DNA of 64,000 nt from Carya illinoinensis. Its lineage: Eukaryota; Streptophyta; Magnoliopsida; Fagales; Juglandaceae. The notes beneath the pieces are model-generated. The model had not been told where the DNA came from and made no database searches. It saw only the letters and a program-made list of their open reading frames with translations. The stretch lies in assembly GCF_018687715.1 (NCBI RefSeq), contig NC_056752.1, positions 41,576,501 to 41,640,500 of the forward strand, given 5' to 3'. This document shows positions 1-12,227 of the stretch, piece by piece; the stretch's first letter is position 1, and each line of letters opens with the position of its first letter. A program made the position numbers and the translations under genes.

Positions 1-1860
1 TACTACTCATTTTGTATTTAATATTTTTTTAATTTTTTATTTTACTTAATGATTAAAGAAGTGACTATTAATAAAATTATATATTTTTTAAATTTTAAAA
101 AATTTATTATATTTTTTTTTGAAGTGAAAAAAAAAAAAAAAAATTATTATATGAACCTGCGTGCTGCGACTTTGTCCGCAAGTTTCCTTCAGAGTGAGAC
201 AGCGCATGATTTCTTATAGCATAAATTACATCGTGCAATCCATCCTGAGAATATATGATTGGTATATGAATGGCGTATGTCTACAGGTACTAGAGTGTGC
301 GAAGTTTCATTCATATATATTAAAACTGCAATCCATCCTGCAAAAATTAATGTATTTACTACATATATAGCAGAAACTTGTATGCATGTCCGTATTTTCA
401 GATGTAGAGATATATCTTTGTCTTCACAAGTATTCCCACTTCCAGCTGCCTCCCAGAATCAGTCTCTCGGAATGATAGTAGGTGTGATTGGTCCACCTTG
501 ATCCAACCATTTGTAATCTTCATTTTCCCGGAAAAAAAGTAGCTGTCTCTATCTATTACGCTATAATGGCTAATTTTCTGAATGAAGACGAGTTCGCAAT
601 TAAGTATTCATTTTAAACACTTTATCAATCTAAAGTGACAATATTTCATCAGGGAAGACAGAAATCACCGTACCTTAAATTTGGTGCTTCATACCCTTCA
701 AAAATGACATCCTACATGTTGGTAATTTTTTAATACTATTTATTTTTTATTACCGTTAATTCTTTAGTACTGCTATAATTGATAGAATATAATACCGTTA
801 TTATAACAGTAAATCCAAATCTTTTAAAAAAATACAGTATTGTGAGATTTTATTTAATTAATAGTGTTATTAATATATATTATGTTAAGTATTGTGATAA
901 TCTTGCAAATCCACCAACCAAGGTCTTGATAAAAGAAATGATCTGAAATACATCAAAGAGAATGTGATTAAAATCCATAAATTCATGAGCCATGTAAGAG
1001 AATACCCAACGTGGGAATCAAAGATCCTGAGAACTGAATTCAATAGAAAGAACAAATCATATGATGGTTTTATTTCCTATTCCTATGATGTGAGTGCATT
1101 CATCCTGTAATATTGTGAAAGATGAGTTTTTTGATAAACTATTAATGAAAATTTTAAGCTCTTATGAGTAGAGTGTAAGAATTACAGGAGCACTCTTAAC
1201 AAATTTCACCTATGTGAGTGTGAGAGTGGGGCCGCTCTCTTTTCTATACTCTAAGAATTTTACGTAAAGGAGGGAACATTTCGGTAGGCAAATATGAAAT
1301 TATTTACAAATTTTCTTATTTAAAAAGAACACAAAATTTATGTTCAAACTAAACAAGGAATATAATAAAGTTTTTTAGATAAACTGCTTACAATCTAAGT
1401 AATCAAATAACAAACATAAGAACTGAACTTGTACCCAAAAGATTAGACACAAGGTCCAATTTCTAACTATATAATTTTACACTCAAATTCCAATTATAAA
1501 TTTTCAAAATTTCCAAACATTGATATTAACTTTGCAAAAATTATTATAGTATAAATTAGAGCGAACAAAACAGTGAAAAAAAGAAGTTCAATAAATTACG
1601 TGTTAGTAGTTATAAAAAAAATTCAATCAAACCCACCTCACTATAAATAAAATTCTACAATAATGCAAATTTTTAAATTTTTTTCTTATTTTTAAATTTT
1701 AATATAATCATATGCACCATTCATATATTAAGTGGAAAAAGTTAAATAAATTATCTGTTAGCAATTAGGGACACAAACATGTAATAATGTGTTTTTTTTC
1801 CACTTTAAGATCATAGAGGAAAGAAAAAAAAACAAATTTGGCCCAATTAACCTAACCCGA
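1..1860. other. AT-rich intergenic DNA
   Basis: No coding sequence is recognisable on either strand. The stretch is AT-rich with short homopolymers, including an A-run near 127-143. Short open frames near 161-501 show no family resemblance and no codon bias. I see no RNA gene or bounded transposon here. Confidence 0.6.
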
Positions 1861-2198
1861 ACCAGCTAGCCCAGCCCATCCATGATCCATCCATCAGCCC
1901 AAGAAAAAAACCAAAATGGCACCGTTTTCAGCACAGCACAGCCTAAACTACCCTATCCCCAAACGCAAAAACTGCGCCGTTTTCATCCAAAACCTAATCC
2001 TACACCGGTATTATACTCCTTCCACTCAGTTTCCCACTTTGCCCCCTTCCAGATCCTTCTCCCCCCTTTGCCCCGGTCCCTCTCTCTGTCTCCTTCACTC
2101 GCCGGCTCTCTCATTTCCTCACCTTTTTCTCCTCTTCTCGTGTTTTTGCTTTCCACATGCACTAAGATCTCTGCCTTTCACCGTTTGTGGGTTTTGAT
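1861..2198 (+). promoter_or_regulatory. CT-rich promoter/5' leader-like segment without a gene
   Basis: This C- and CT-rich island stands out sharply from the AT-rich flanks. It holds GGCCCA/AGCCCA elements, the string ACCGTTTTC, and CTCTCTCTGTCTCC-type pyrimidine tracts, all typical of plant core promoters and 5' leaders. The frames that run through it (118 and 93 codons) are low-complexity Pro/Ser/Leu and resemble no protein. It ends at an inverted-repeat element, so any first exon that followed may have been lost or displaced. The call as an orphan promoter or leader is inference. Confidence 0.3.
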
Positions 2199-2392
2199 AC
2201 ACAACCTTTCAACACCCCAATATTCTATATTTTTTTAAATTTTTATTATTTTATTTTTTATCAAATATTTAATATATAAATAATAAATAAAATAATTAAA
2301 TTAATTTAAAAAGAATAAATTCAAAAAAAAATATTAAAAAAAATTAAAAAATTAAAAAAAAGTAAAATATTGGAGTGTTGGGAGATTGTGTA
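2199..2392. mobile_element. Foldback MITE with ~29-bp terminal inverted repeats
   Basis: The left end reads TACACAACCTTTCAACACCC and the right end is its reverse complement (TACACAATCTCCCAACACTC), matching at about 24 of 29 positions. The core is almost pure A/T and partly self-complementary, so the RNA would fold into one long hairpin. I could not find a convincing target-site duplication, so the superfamily is not assigned. Confidence 0.55.
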
Positions 2393-3571
2393 GATTTTTT
2401 CTTTGTGTTTATTTTACTCGCACGAATGATTTTTTTTTTTTTTTAGATTTTATAAATCTAAGGTTTTACATTTCAATTATGTAGAAATTATTTCTGTTGC
2501 TTTCGACATACAGTGGCTTCATTTTTTTCATTTGCTTCATGTATATATGCTTCCATTTTATTTATTTCTTACACGTCTGGGTTCATATTTGTAATAATTA
2601 ACTATTGCATACAAATAAATGATTTGAATAATAAGTTAGAAATATTGAATCCAGAACAATGAACATACCTCTTTCCGTTGACCTAGAAATCAGAAGCAAA
2701 CAAAGGATTTGGTAAAGGTTAAAACGGGAGAGAGGAGTAGATTTTACCGGATATGAAAAAGTAGAAAATGAAGAAAGTGAAATCAATATTATACCAAGCG
2801 GTTTTAGATTATCTTCTAAAATAAAATTTGGATTTATTCAGATTTTGACAGCTGTAACTGACTAAGCATTAAGCGGTGATAGATTTATCTTCTCGAATAA
2901 AATTTGGATTGAGGATTTGAGGGATGAAAAAGGTTTTAAAAATGTACGTAAGGATAAAATAAGGCATAAATGTTGTAACAAAAATTACTGTTTATTCGAA
3001 GATTGACGCTTTTATATATAAGAATATATATATATATATGTTTGTTTGGTCATTCGGTATGGGAGAAAAAAGAAAGGTGTTTATATGCTAGTGAGTATAT
3101 ATATTTTAGAGTACTTTTAGATAAAAGAAAATGTATTCTTTTGGTGGAATTTTGAGTTTAACTATTTGTGCAAAGTTAGTTCGGGTTATACGACGATCAA
3201 TTAGATTGTTGTATTTTGAAGAAGTCAAGTTAAAAAGAATTCTATTATACTGGTTGATTTAAGACTTTGTATATAGCAGAGGGTTTGAATCTTTTTAAAG
3301 AAAGTGAGATTTCCGGACTTCAGTCTAAATTAACTTCATTTCAATTTTAACTTTATTGTAATTTTTATTATATTATTGTGTAATTTCACCAACACTGCAT
3401 ATAATCAAATTGGGTTTTTTTGCTCTCTACAAATTATTAAGCCCTGTCCGTATTTTTATTCAACTATGATGAGGTGATATAGCTCATCAAACTTTGACAT
3501 ATCCGGTAAGTAAGGTATTACGAATTTTATGAGTCTAAAGATGAAGAACAAGAGTAGTAGAAATCAATAGT
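2393..3571. other. Intergenic DNA, no gene seen
   Basis: AT-rich sequence with short T-runs and a TA-repeat near 3026-3040. The 62-codon minus frame at 2598-2786 resembles nothing I know. No bounded repeat was found. Confidence 0.5.
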
Positions 3572-3718
3572 AAAAGCATCAGAAATGAGAAGAATGGCGA
3601 AACTAGAGTGGAGAGGGCCAATGAGATAGGCTTGAAGGCCTCCAAGCTCTTTGATGGTCCTTGCTCCTGAGCTTGAGCTAACGCTCAGTGGGTTCTCAAA
3701 AGATTGATAGCTCGACAT
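3572..3718 (-). pseudogene. Dienelactone hydrolase family N-terminal exon fragment
   Basis: Read on the minus strand from the ATG at 3718, 49 codons give a short polar leader (MSSYQSFENPLSV), then SSGARTIKELGGLQAYLIGP and AILLISDAF. This matches the start of plant dienelactone-hydrolase / endo-1,3;1,4-beta-glucanase-like alpha/beta hydrolases, whose first exon typically reads ENPP..SSGSGHVEKLGGL.AYV.G...AVLLISDIFG. The Cys-Cys usually preceding ENP is missing (SF instead). After SDAF the expected GYEAPNLRKLAD continuation and the catalytic Cys/Asp/His exons do not appear in the next 1.2 kb, and no good splice donor follows, so it is a truncated remnant. The frame stays open upstream to 3874, but that part looks like a translated 5' leader. 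A first exon with distant downstream exons is possible but less likely. Confidence 0.55.
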
Positions 3719-4028
3719 CTTACAAAATGCAACTGAATCAGAGAATCTGTGAGCGTTGACGACGAGCCACAAAGAGAGAGAAGTCACAAAGAAGTGGAGC
3801 GGGAGATGAAATAAAATACTAACAATGTAAGTGCTTACGCCAGAATAAAGTTGGAGAAAAGTCAAAGGTCCCATTTTAATGGATGGGGTTTATTAAGAGA
3901 GAAATGCTAATCACACCACTCTTTCCTCCCGCTCCTCCCTCCCACTTGACTTGATATGGAATGCCTCCGTGGTTTGATTTTTAAATAATAAAAATACAAA
4001 ATTGGAATCTAATCCTATTCTCTCATCT

Positions 4029-4167
4029 TATTGATTTTTCTTCTCCTCTTTCAAATCTAACGTCTGTAACCCAAACCTGTTACACAAAATTTGAATTCAA
4101 TCTTCTTCTCTTCTCTTATTGATTTTTCTTCTTCTTTCTCAAACCCATTGTCTGCAACCCAAACCTC
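4029..4167. repeat. Imperfect tandem duplication, period ~89 bp
   Basis: The block ATTGATTTTTCTTCT...CTTTC.AA..C....GTCTG.AACCCAAACCT occurs twice, near 4030-4078 and 4119-4167. It is CT-rich on the + strand. Nothing coding is evident. Confidence 0.5.
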
Positions 4168-4557
4168 AAGTGATCAACAGCACAAAAATAACCCAAATAA
4201 AAATATCCTTAACTCTACCAATAAAAAAAAGAACTAAACTATCTACTTTTTCTTTTTCATTTACAATGAAACTAAACTATCTCTACTTTTTCTTCTTTAC
4301 TGAGCCTTTTAGTTAGATGGTATTATATATGTAGTTTGAGGAAGAGGAAAAGAAATAAAAAAATCTACCGTGTGGAAATGGGGAAAGAAATCAAGAAATA
4401 TCTCTGATTGGAGGTAGGATGGGGGAGAGCCAGAAATGGGTCTCTTGTGCTATGCGGACTAGATGCTGAAGTTGGATGGTCAAAAATGAAGTTTGATGGA
4501 GGGGAGGGAATCTGTCAGGGGTTTTGAAAGATCTGAAATGTGGGGTATTTTTTACAC

Positions 4558-4705
4558 GAGTAATGCTATATACAGTCACTTTTGCATATTCTCTGCGCAC
4601 TCCACTAATATGATTGGCTGAATTAATTTTTTTTTAATACACAACCAATCATATCACTGGAGTGTACAAAGGAGTGCACAAAAGTGACTGCATATAGAAT
4701 TTTTC
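4558..4705. mobile_element. Mutator-type MITE, 148 bp, 9-bp TSD
   Basis: Terminal inverted repeats GAGTAATGCTATATACAGTC (left) and GAAAAATTCTATATGCAGTC (reverse complement of the right end) bound the element. It is flanked by a perfect 9-bp direct repeat TTTTTACAC at 4549-4557 and 4706-4714. A 9-bp duplication is the hallmark of Mutator-like transposition. Internally it is also palindromic around CCAATCATAT. Similar copies lie at 19293 and 51165. Confidence 0.8.
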
Positions 4706-4997
4706 TTTTTACACTGGAGGGAAGTAAATGATATTTGAAAAAAAAAAAGCTACAGTAACATTCCATGTCAAGCGGGAATCGAAAGTGGGAGAATAGAACC
4801 GTGGCTGTAGAAGACCCAAATTGCCGCCATTAGGAGGAAAAAAAATGCTAACAGTAATTGAACGACATTATAAGTTGAGACTGTTCGTACCTCGATTTTA
4901 CAATTATTTATATATTTGAATTCGTCGAAGTATCGTGAAATTTCTTTAAAAAATAAATAAATATAAAATTTATATAAAAAATTAATTTTATTAATAA

Positions 4998-5160
4998 GTA
5001 ATACTATATATATTTATAAATTGCACAAACGTTATGTATTTTTTTTAAGTGAAATTTATCATTAAAAATTAATTTTTTATAAAACATTTTATATTTTCTC
5101 ATTTTTTAAAAAAAAAGTGTATAACACTTGCAAATTTTATGATTGTAAATATTATTTTTT
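4998..5160. mobile_element. Degenerate MITE-like inverted repeat
   Basis: AGTAATACTATATATATTTA at the left pairs with the reverse complement of the right end (AATAATATTTACAATCATAA). The internal pattern (AAATTTATCATTAAAAATTAATTTTTTA) recurs near 5791-5912, 8755-8870 and 9091-9250. No exact target-site duplication was found. It is probably an old member of the same small-element population as the 4558 copy. Confidence 0.4.
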
Positions 5161-5247
5161 TAATAATAAATATTATTATTTTTAAATAATTATATGACAC
5201 TTACATTTTTAAATTTTAAAGACTATACATACCATTAGTCTTTATCA

Positions 5248-5250
<3 letters not shown>

Positions 5251-5290
<40 letters not shown>
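5251..5290. repeat. (ATT)n microsatellite
   Basis: About 13 uninterrupted ATT/TTA units in AT-rich DNA. Confidence 0.85.
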
Positions 5291-7888
5291 TTTAATTGAT
5301 CGGTTCCTTTGAGGTGATTCACGTGTCTAATATTATACCTTCAACCAAGTCAAGGATTGGGTTGCTTGAAAAGAGAAAATATTAAAAACAAAAAGCTAAA
5401 TAGTCCACAACCTGACCCAACACGAGTTGGCCTCTTCTAGCCCACCACCCACTTGATGTGGGCCGACCACCTATTCCTTCATGCCACCATGCACGGGTGA
5501 TACATCGACTAGTTTGATGGATGGCCGAATCGATCCTCAAGTGGACTTGTATGTGGTGGGTCTCCATCTCATACAAGGCCCCCAAACCTGTAAAAACGAT
5601 GTTTTGCTTTTTAAAAAAAAAAACACGTCATGTGAAGGAAGAAATCAGCCAATTGAACGAATTAAAGGGGAACCAAAAGAAAAAAAAAAAAAAAAACAAT
5701 GAACATATCATGATTCCATCTTCTCACTTTCTAGTTCTACTGCCAACAACTTTTAACACTTTTATCTGTCCATATCTTGTATTATAAAAAGAGTAATATC
5801 AGATAGAGTCGTAAACTGTACAAGTATCATAAAATTCTTTTTAAAAAAATGAGATTTATTATTAAAAAAATTAAAAAATTTTATGTGAATAGTATATTTA
5901 CTCATTTTTATTTTAAGAAATTTAACCGCAATTGTGCACTTCCCAATTTCAAATATCATTTCCTTTATAAAAATTACATATTCTCTTGTACATTCGCATA
6001 CGTACAATGATTTTGATTTTATTTGCTCGTCGTTGGTACTTCTATATATATATATAAGCATATTTATTATTTTGCTTATTTGTAATCTTCTTGAAAAGTG
6101 CATGTGAGGAGGACCAATCAGACATGACCGTACGTGTTTGGCCGAAGTAACATGCAGGCCGAACGTGTTTTTTCCTTTCCGGCCGGTCTTCACATTTTGA
6201 CTTGGAGACGATATATCCATTTCCCAAATGTCGTTAAGCTCTTGGACTCTGGTACAAGTTGGGCACAATTGAATATGATGTTTTGTACTTAGAGCTTCAT
6301 TTTCTTTTTTCTTTCTTTAATTTTCCTTTTCTGTTTAATTGAGCAGTGGAAAGACAACCTTGATCTGAGATCAGAAGGCTAGGGTGCATATATGGGTGAA
6401 TCTCAAAAGTCATGCAATGTTAAAAGCTTTTTAGATGGGAAAAATAAATTACTTTAGCCACAAAATAAATACGTAAAAGTAAACATATAAATCGATATAT
6501 CTTGATGTGATAATTGATATGTCATATTGTAAAGTTATTTTTATTATAAAGTAAATTTAACAGATTTTATGAAATCATATTAGTTTATAGATTTATTTTG
6601 TATAATTTATTTATATCTATAATAATTCTAAAAAAAAAATTGTGTTTGAGCTAATTCTACTCATAACTCAATATTGTTGCTCCTCCCTAGCTTGCTAGCT
6701 CGAGTATCATGCTAGTTCCAACTGGGCAATATTCAGAAATTTTTTACTATTCTTCGGGATAATATTGTTCGAATTATGTTATGAGTTTAATTTTATAAAA
6801 TTTAATAATATTTATTTATTTTTATTAGAGTTTATTAGACTTAAAGTAATATATTAGCTAGGGTGTCTTTTCAGATGTATATGCATGTGATCTGCAGCTA
6901 GTAGTCGTTTTCATAATTTTTAATGTTGTCATGCGAGTATCTATATATTCTTTGAATTGATTCATATCATGATGATCCTTTTGTTTGGACTCGGCATTTT
7001 CTGTCGTGAATTCTCCTACTGTTAATTAAAAAAAAAATATTATAGGGGCTATCGAGGATATCAAAATCAATATGGGTATCGAGATCGTGAACGTTTTGTG
7101 CTCATTTTCAGATTCCTGCAACTCTCGAAAGTTTTTAACTTATATCCTAACTTCCTTGTATTTTTGGTTGTTGTGTAATTAACCACGTAGGTGTAATTAA
7201 CCACGTAGGGTGCAAAATCTCCATCTTCGAGTCTTACATCGTTGGTTCGCGCGCATTTGAGGGTTCCTTCACTGTCTTATTGGGCACTGCATGTTGAAAT
7301 TCTGATTCTTTTAATTGCCTATACATGGTTAAAGATTACAAAGGATATATGATGCTGCTATAAGAAACTCAAGTTTCAACTGCATGCAGCATGCACTTCA
7401 TTTTTTTTTTGGGTTTCCTTTTGCGTCACTTTTGCATGCGGGGTATACCAATCAAGTGCTGCATTCAAGCACGCATCATTGTTCTGTTATTTGATTCCTT
7501 AGCTTGCTGCTATTTTCTATGTGCATCAAGATATGACACGAAACAGATCGAAAGTGGGAATCTCTGCAATTATCTATTTCAAGCAGCTTTTGAAATTAAG
7601 AGACGGTTGAAATAATATGTGGATCTGTAGAGAATCTTAATGCAGAGGGAGTTTCCTTTTTTGTCACATCAGATAGTGATGGTAGACTTTGCGTCTCAGA
7701 CCATCCTCTCCAAAGGCATCGAGTGCTTAATCTTTAATAATTAATACACTAACCTCTTATAAAACAGCAAAGATATCAGGCAAATTAAAAGTTGGCTTGT
7801 TAGCTTTAACAGATATTTGACTTTTTTCCACCTGTGGGAGTGTGTTTTCTTCCTTGTAATTATCCTCATTTTCATGATTACCACCCAG
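5291..7888. other. Intergenic DNA, no gene seen
   Basis: Moderately GC-richer patches (5400-5600, 6090-6260, 7230-7620) contain open frames up to 168 codons, but none resembles a known family and the longest (5762-6268, minus) runs through low-complexity AT DNA. An exact 18-bp tandem duplication of GTGTAATTAACCACGTAG sits at 7173-7208. I scanned for common conserved plant miRNAs and saw none, but an unconserved one would escape me. Confidence 0.45.
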
Positions 7889-9090
7889 TGGCGGACCCAC
7901 GTTGGTCTTGAGGGGGCCACCCCAAAAATTTTTCAAAACATAATATCTTCTACATTTTATATATAATTCTATAAATATATAAAATAATCTCTCTAAAAAT
8001 TTATAATTTTTACATACTCTCTAAAATTTTTTAAAATTTCAATATACTTAAAAATATATCTCTCTAATTTTTTTTTTCTTTTTATAATCTCATAATTCTA
8101 TTTAATTTTTATATATTATTTATTTTCAAGAGTATAGCATCTTCAAAATTAAACTTAAAATTAAGTTTTGAAGAAATAATAAGTTTATTAATATATATGG
8201 ATTCAAAAAATTTTTGTTATATAATGTTAGGCTTCTTAATATGAAATTTAAAGTAAAAATATAAAAAAAATTATTCAAGATCGATCACCTATATGAAAAG
8301 TAACTACAAAATTTTATCATCTAAACTTTATTGAGTAAAAAAAAATTATATAAACTTTTAATTATAACATTATATGTACTTCAATGTGATATAAAAATAT
8401 CTAAATTTTACATGAGATTTGATAAAGTAGCTTATATATTAGAATCAAAGATGAGATTTTAAAAGATCTATTAATAGTTTATATGAAGAAAATAAATTTT
8501 AAATATTTTATTACAAAAATAACAATAGATGAATATTATTCTATGAAACTTTATTGTCAGAATCTGCATATATTAAGTTGTGTTTTTATAATTTTTTTTC
8601 TATATACGTAGCAAGTTGCCGAGATATACTTTTACATATAGTTATGCTTTTATAATTTTTCAATCTCCTTTTAATTTACATAAAAAAAATTATGTTAATA
8701 GTCCAAAGATGTGCGAGGTCCGCACGCTCTCTTTAAAAAAAAAAAAAAGGTAAATTTATAACTCACATGAAAAAATTATTTTTTTATAATAAATCTTATT
8801 TTTTTTAAAAAAATACATAACGCTCGTAACTTTATATTTATATTTATTATTACTCTTTATATAAATATATCAAAGTAAAAAAGTTAACCCCCTAAACGTA
8901 ATTGCTGGTTCGCGGCTGTGAGTACGCACCTTTAATGATCATAAGGATAAAGATGGCTCAACATTGTAATATTATTATGAACGCCATGTCATTTCATTTT
9001 CCAAAGGAGCCGCTGCAGTGATTATTTCTGTTCTCTGTTTTGTCACGAAGAAGGGTACTGTATCCCATCCCCTACATTAAAATGATTAAA
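7889..9090. mobile_element. Probable degenerate transposon or transposon-derived AT-rich block
   Basis: The left edge CAGTGGCGGACCCACGTTGG, followed by GAGGGGGCCACCCC, resembles a common terminal sequence of plant DNA transposons. About 900 bp of AT-rich non-coding DNA follows. A mirrored right end (CCGCCACTG) was not found, so the boundary and superfamily are unknown. Confidence 0.25.
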
Positions 9091-9250
9091 AAAATAATAT
9101 TTATAATTATAATTATACAAGTATGGTGTTGTCTTTTAAAAAAATAAATTAATATAATATTTATATAAAAAATTAATTTTTTAATAATAAATTTTATTTT
9201 TTTAAAAATAATTATGTAATATTTACATACTCTATAATTATATTTACACA
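9091..9250. mobile_element. Degenerate MITE-like inverted repeat
   Basis: The left end (ATATTTATAATTATAATTAT) pairs with the reverse complement of the right end (GTAAATATAATTATAGAGTA). The core carries the AATTAATTTTTTAATAATAA pattern shared with copies near 5 kb and 8.8 kb. No clear target-site duplication was seen. Confidence 0.35.
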
Positions 9251-10049
9251 CTCACCAATACCTCAATGGATTAGGGATACTGGTGACACCTAATGGCAGC
9301 TCTAAAAAGAATATTAGCCAACTGCTTTTATAGATTACAATTCCTTGGATGTCTACTATATTAAATAAAAATTGAGATATTTAATTTTTAAGTCGGCATG
9401 TAGATTATATTATTTTTATCATATAAATGAGAAAACTTAATTTATAAGACTCAAAACTTAAAATTTATTTTATAAATTAAATTATATCACGTAAATTAAG
9501 ATGAGATAAAAATTGAATATTAAAGAAAATATTATTAGAATTTAATTTTTTAATATTATATTTATTTTGATATTTAAAAAGATTGAATTATTTATTATAT
9601 TTTATTTTAAAATTTAAAAAAATTATAATAATTAGATAAGATGAATTGAGATGATTTCATTGTCCAAACTTGACATTAGAATAGCAGTATTTATAACAAT
9701 TAATATTACCATATAGCCTATTGCCTATAACAGAATATTTAAATTTGGTTGCAGAAAGTATTTGGGGGTGAGACACTGATACCTACCTCCAAAATTCTTT
9801 TGTTTTATTTATTAGTTATCCCAGAGGAGACTTGTTCCTCTTTATTGATAAATACATGCACTATAATTCAAAAAAAAAAATGTGGTTGCACTATGCTTTT
9901 CATTTAATTGGGTTTTGTCCTTACTGCATATTCGCAATTATGATTGCTTTCCTTGGCCGTTTTGGTTTTGCTTTTGGTGGGAAGGCCCCCTCTTTTACAG
10001 GCATTCCTGAATCCATGCAAAGTATATACAAAATACAAAGATGATATGC

Positions 10050-10070
10050 TTCTCTCTCTCTCTCTCTCTC
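10050..10070. repeat. (TC)n microsatellite
   Basis: About ten uninterrupted TC units. Confidence 0.85.
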
Positions 10071-11309
10071 ATCATACTAAACATGATAAAGTAAGGGAGA
10101 CATAAGAATGATGAAGTGCAAATTCCTACAAAATATGGCAATCTTGTAATCTCTCTCACAAAATGTCAGCCACATGCCTTCTAAAACTGGCTCATCACCA
10201 GCTCCATATCAGATCGTACCAACCTTGATCTTTACATTTGTGGTGCAGTTATGCTGATGACTGAATCATTTCACCTAACTCATTTTGCAGGTATTCATGA
10301 TAGTAATCCACGCAATGACATTGATGCACAAACTCATTTTTTGCCCCCTAATATGTAATAACATCCACATGGTATTGGTAGACAGGTGAAGGAAGATAAT
10401 CCCAGTTTTTGTTTCATAATGATTTACTATACTGCATATAATCATATCTGAATTGACTGCACAACCCATTCGTCACGTATCCACAATACAAAGAGGAAGA
10501 ATATCCATTTTGAAGTTGTCAATGTTTGGAGGGGGGAGTTCAACCAAAGCTACCAACTGTTGTGTTTGAGGATAAAAGTGGGCCCCAAAAAAGGTTTCTT
10601 TTTCGGATGAATGATAAGCACCAACTGATGTATAGCACTAAAATAGTGCTTGCCCTCGATGGAAAAAAGGCTTTTCCATACCTAAAGCCAATATGCATAC
10701 ATCATCATCATCACTTAGAGTTAAAGATCAATTCTGGTGGGGGATTGCTTCCCCTGTCATCATCTCCACCTACCCTAACCACTATAAAAGCATTTTGTAC
10801 TAAAAAAAGGAGAAAAAAAACAGTTAAGAAAATTGGTTTTTCTAGTTATTTTAGTCAGTGATCAAACTATTGGAAGGTATGGATTGGTGATTCATATGTG
10901 GGTTAAATGGCCTGTCATAATATATAGTAGGTGACCCATCATTTTAGATGCATGATGGTTAATTCCTGTGATCTTTGGGATAATCTGTACCTCAAAAACT
11001 TCTTCCATCCCAATAATTGTGTTAAATCAACGCTGTAAAATTACCATATCAGCTTTCTTTTGCTTTAAATACAATAGAATATATATGATACCTGCATATT
11101 GACATACTAAATTATTGAGTTAAGGAAAAATCAGAAAAAAAAATATTAAAAGTGATCTAATGTAAGTTATTTACTTTTAAAGGAGTGATTAGGATATTTA
11201 CCATTCCTTCAACTGCTTACTTTGTAGGAGCAACTCCTGGTGCGTGATTACTTTGTGAGGCATTGTTTTCAGGTCCATTGTCTTGTCCCTAAGCAAATAT
11301 AAATCAAGC

Positions 11310-11311
<2 letters not shown>

Positions 11312-11380
<69 letters not shown>
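11312..11380. repeat. (GA)n microsatellite, ~34 units
   Basis: An uninterrupted GA tract of about 69 bp, about 0.85 kb upstream of the MED33 start codon. It opens meaningless frames on both strands (Arg-Glu and Ser-Leu repeats). It is long enough to be highly length-polymorphic. Confidence 0.95.
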
Positions 11381-11383
<3 letters not shown>

Positions 11384-12102
11384 AGTCTGCATCAATGGCC
11401 AAATGAAAATGGTCTCGTGTCTTGAAATGGAAACAAGAAACCTACCAACAAAACATTTTGAATCTGATTTACATCCCTGAGTTTTGACTGCTCTCTCGAT
11501 TAATGACATGTCTGTCCTAAAGCCTAGGTAGTTTATTTTATTTTGAATTAACTATATATCTCCAATGTTATTCTATAAGAATGGGGGATTAGAACATATG
11601 TTTTAAGATTTTCTTTTTTAGAAGAATATCTTCTTACTTTTTTGTTTAAGTTTTTAATCTATTTTAATTCTAATATGATTCTTATTTTTATAAATTTTTA
11701 AGCACATGACGTTTCACGTCAGTTATTTTTGAAACATGTTAAAATTAGAAATCAAATGAATAAAAATATAAAATTAAAGTTGAATAACTTCATGTTATTT
11801 AAATTTTTATAAATATAGCTATTTATATATGCATGTATAAATTTTATAAAAAAAATTAATAAAAGACTAAAATTTATCTTATAAAATATAATATAAATAA
11901 TCTATTTTGTCGAAAATAAATAGTTTGTAAATAAGCCTGAATTTGTTCTGAGATTAATAAACCGTTCGTTGACACAAAATTCAACTGAATGAAAAGTTTC
12001 AAATTAATTCGTGTTTAAAGAAAAGTTGAACAAGAAATTCAATCACACACTAATTAATAGTTTAATCCCATCATAAACGTAATTTATAAAATTCACGATA
12101 AA

Positions 12103-12110
12103 ATATAAAA
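12103..12110 (+). promoter_or_regulatory. MED33A: Candidate TATA box of MED33
   Basis: ATATAAAA lies about 120 bp before the MED33 start codon. A start site about 30 bp downstream would leave a 5' leader of roughly 90 bp. No stronger TATA-like site is closer. The assignment is by position and sequence only. Confidence 0.4.
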
Positions 12111-12227
12111 GCAGATTCTCTGCGGGTAAATGAAACTGTTGAGGTGGGTTCCAAAATCGCTCACTTTCTGTTTTTGACAGGTCCGAGACATAGCTCTCTA
12201 CCACCCTGAATGAAACTATCCGCCTAA

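Larger units (their letters stand above)
9251..12102. other. Intergenic DNA upstream of MED33
   Basis: AT-rich DNA interrupted by two microsatellites (10050 and 11312). A 111-codon + frame at 10526-10861 contains a CAT-repeat His run and Lys-rich tail and resembles nothing I know; it looks fortuitous. The region around 9350-9670 resembles a repeated AT-rich family also seen at 49.3-49.9 and 50.8 kb. Confidence 0.45.

Noticed and set aside
5762..6268. 168-codon minus-strand frame
   Set aside because: The translation is low-complexity Ile/Phe/Lys/Asn text from AT-rich DNA, overlaps a degenerate MITE, and matches no family.
7325..7395. ATGATGCTGC and CTGCATGCAGCATGCA considered as a miR172-like hairpin
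   Set aside because: The 21-nt miR172 sequence is absent and the arms do not pair over a miRNA-length stem.
10526..10861. 111-codon frame with a His run
   Set aside because: The His run comes from a CAT microsatellite, there is no recognisable domain, and the composition is like the flanking intergenic DNA.
11198..11509. Open frames of 103 and 65 codons on both strands
   Set aside because: Both are produced by the (GA)n microsatellite, giving Ser-Leu and Arg-Glu runs; there is no non-repeat protein similarity.
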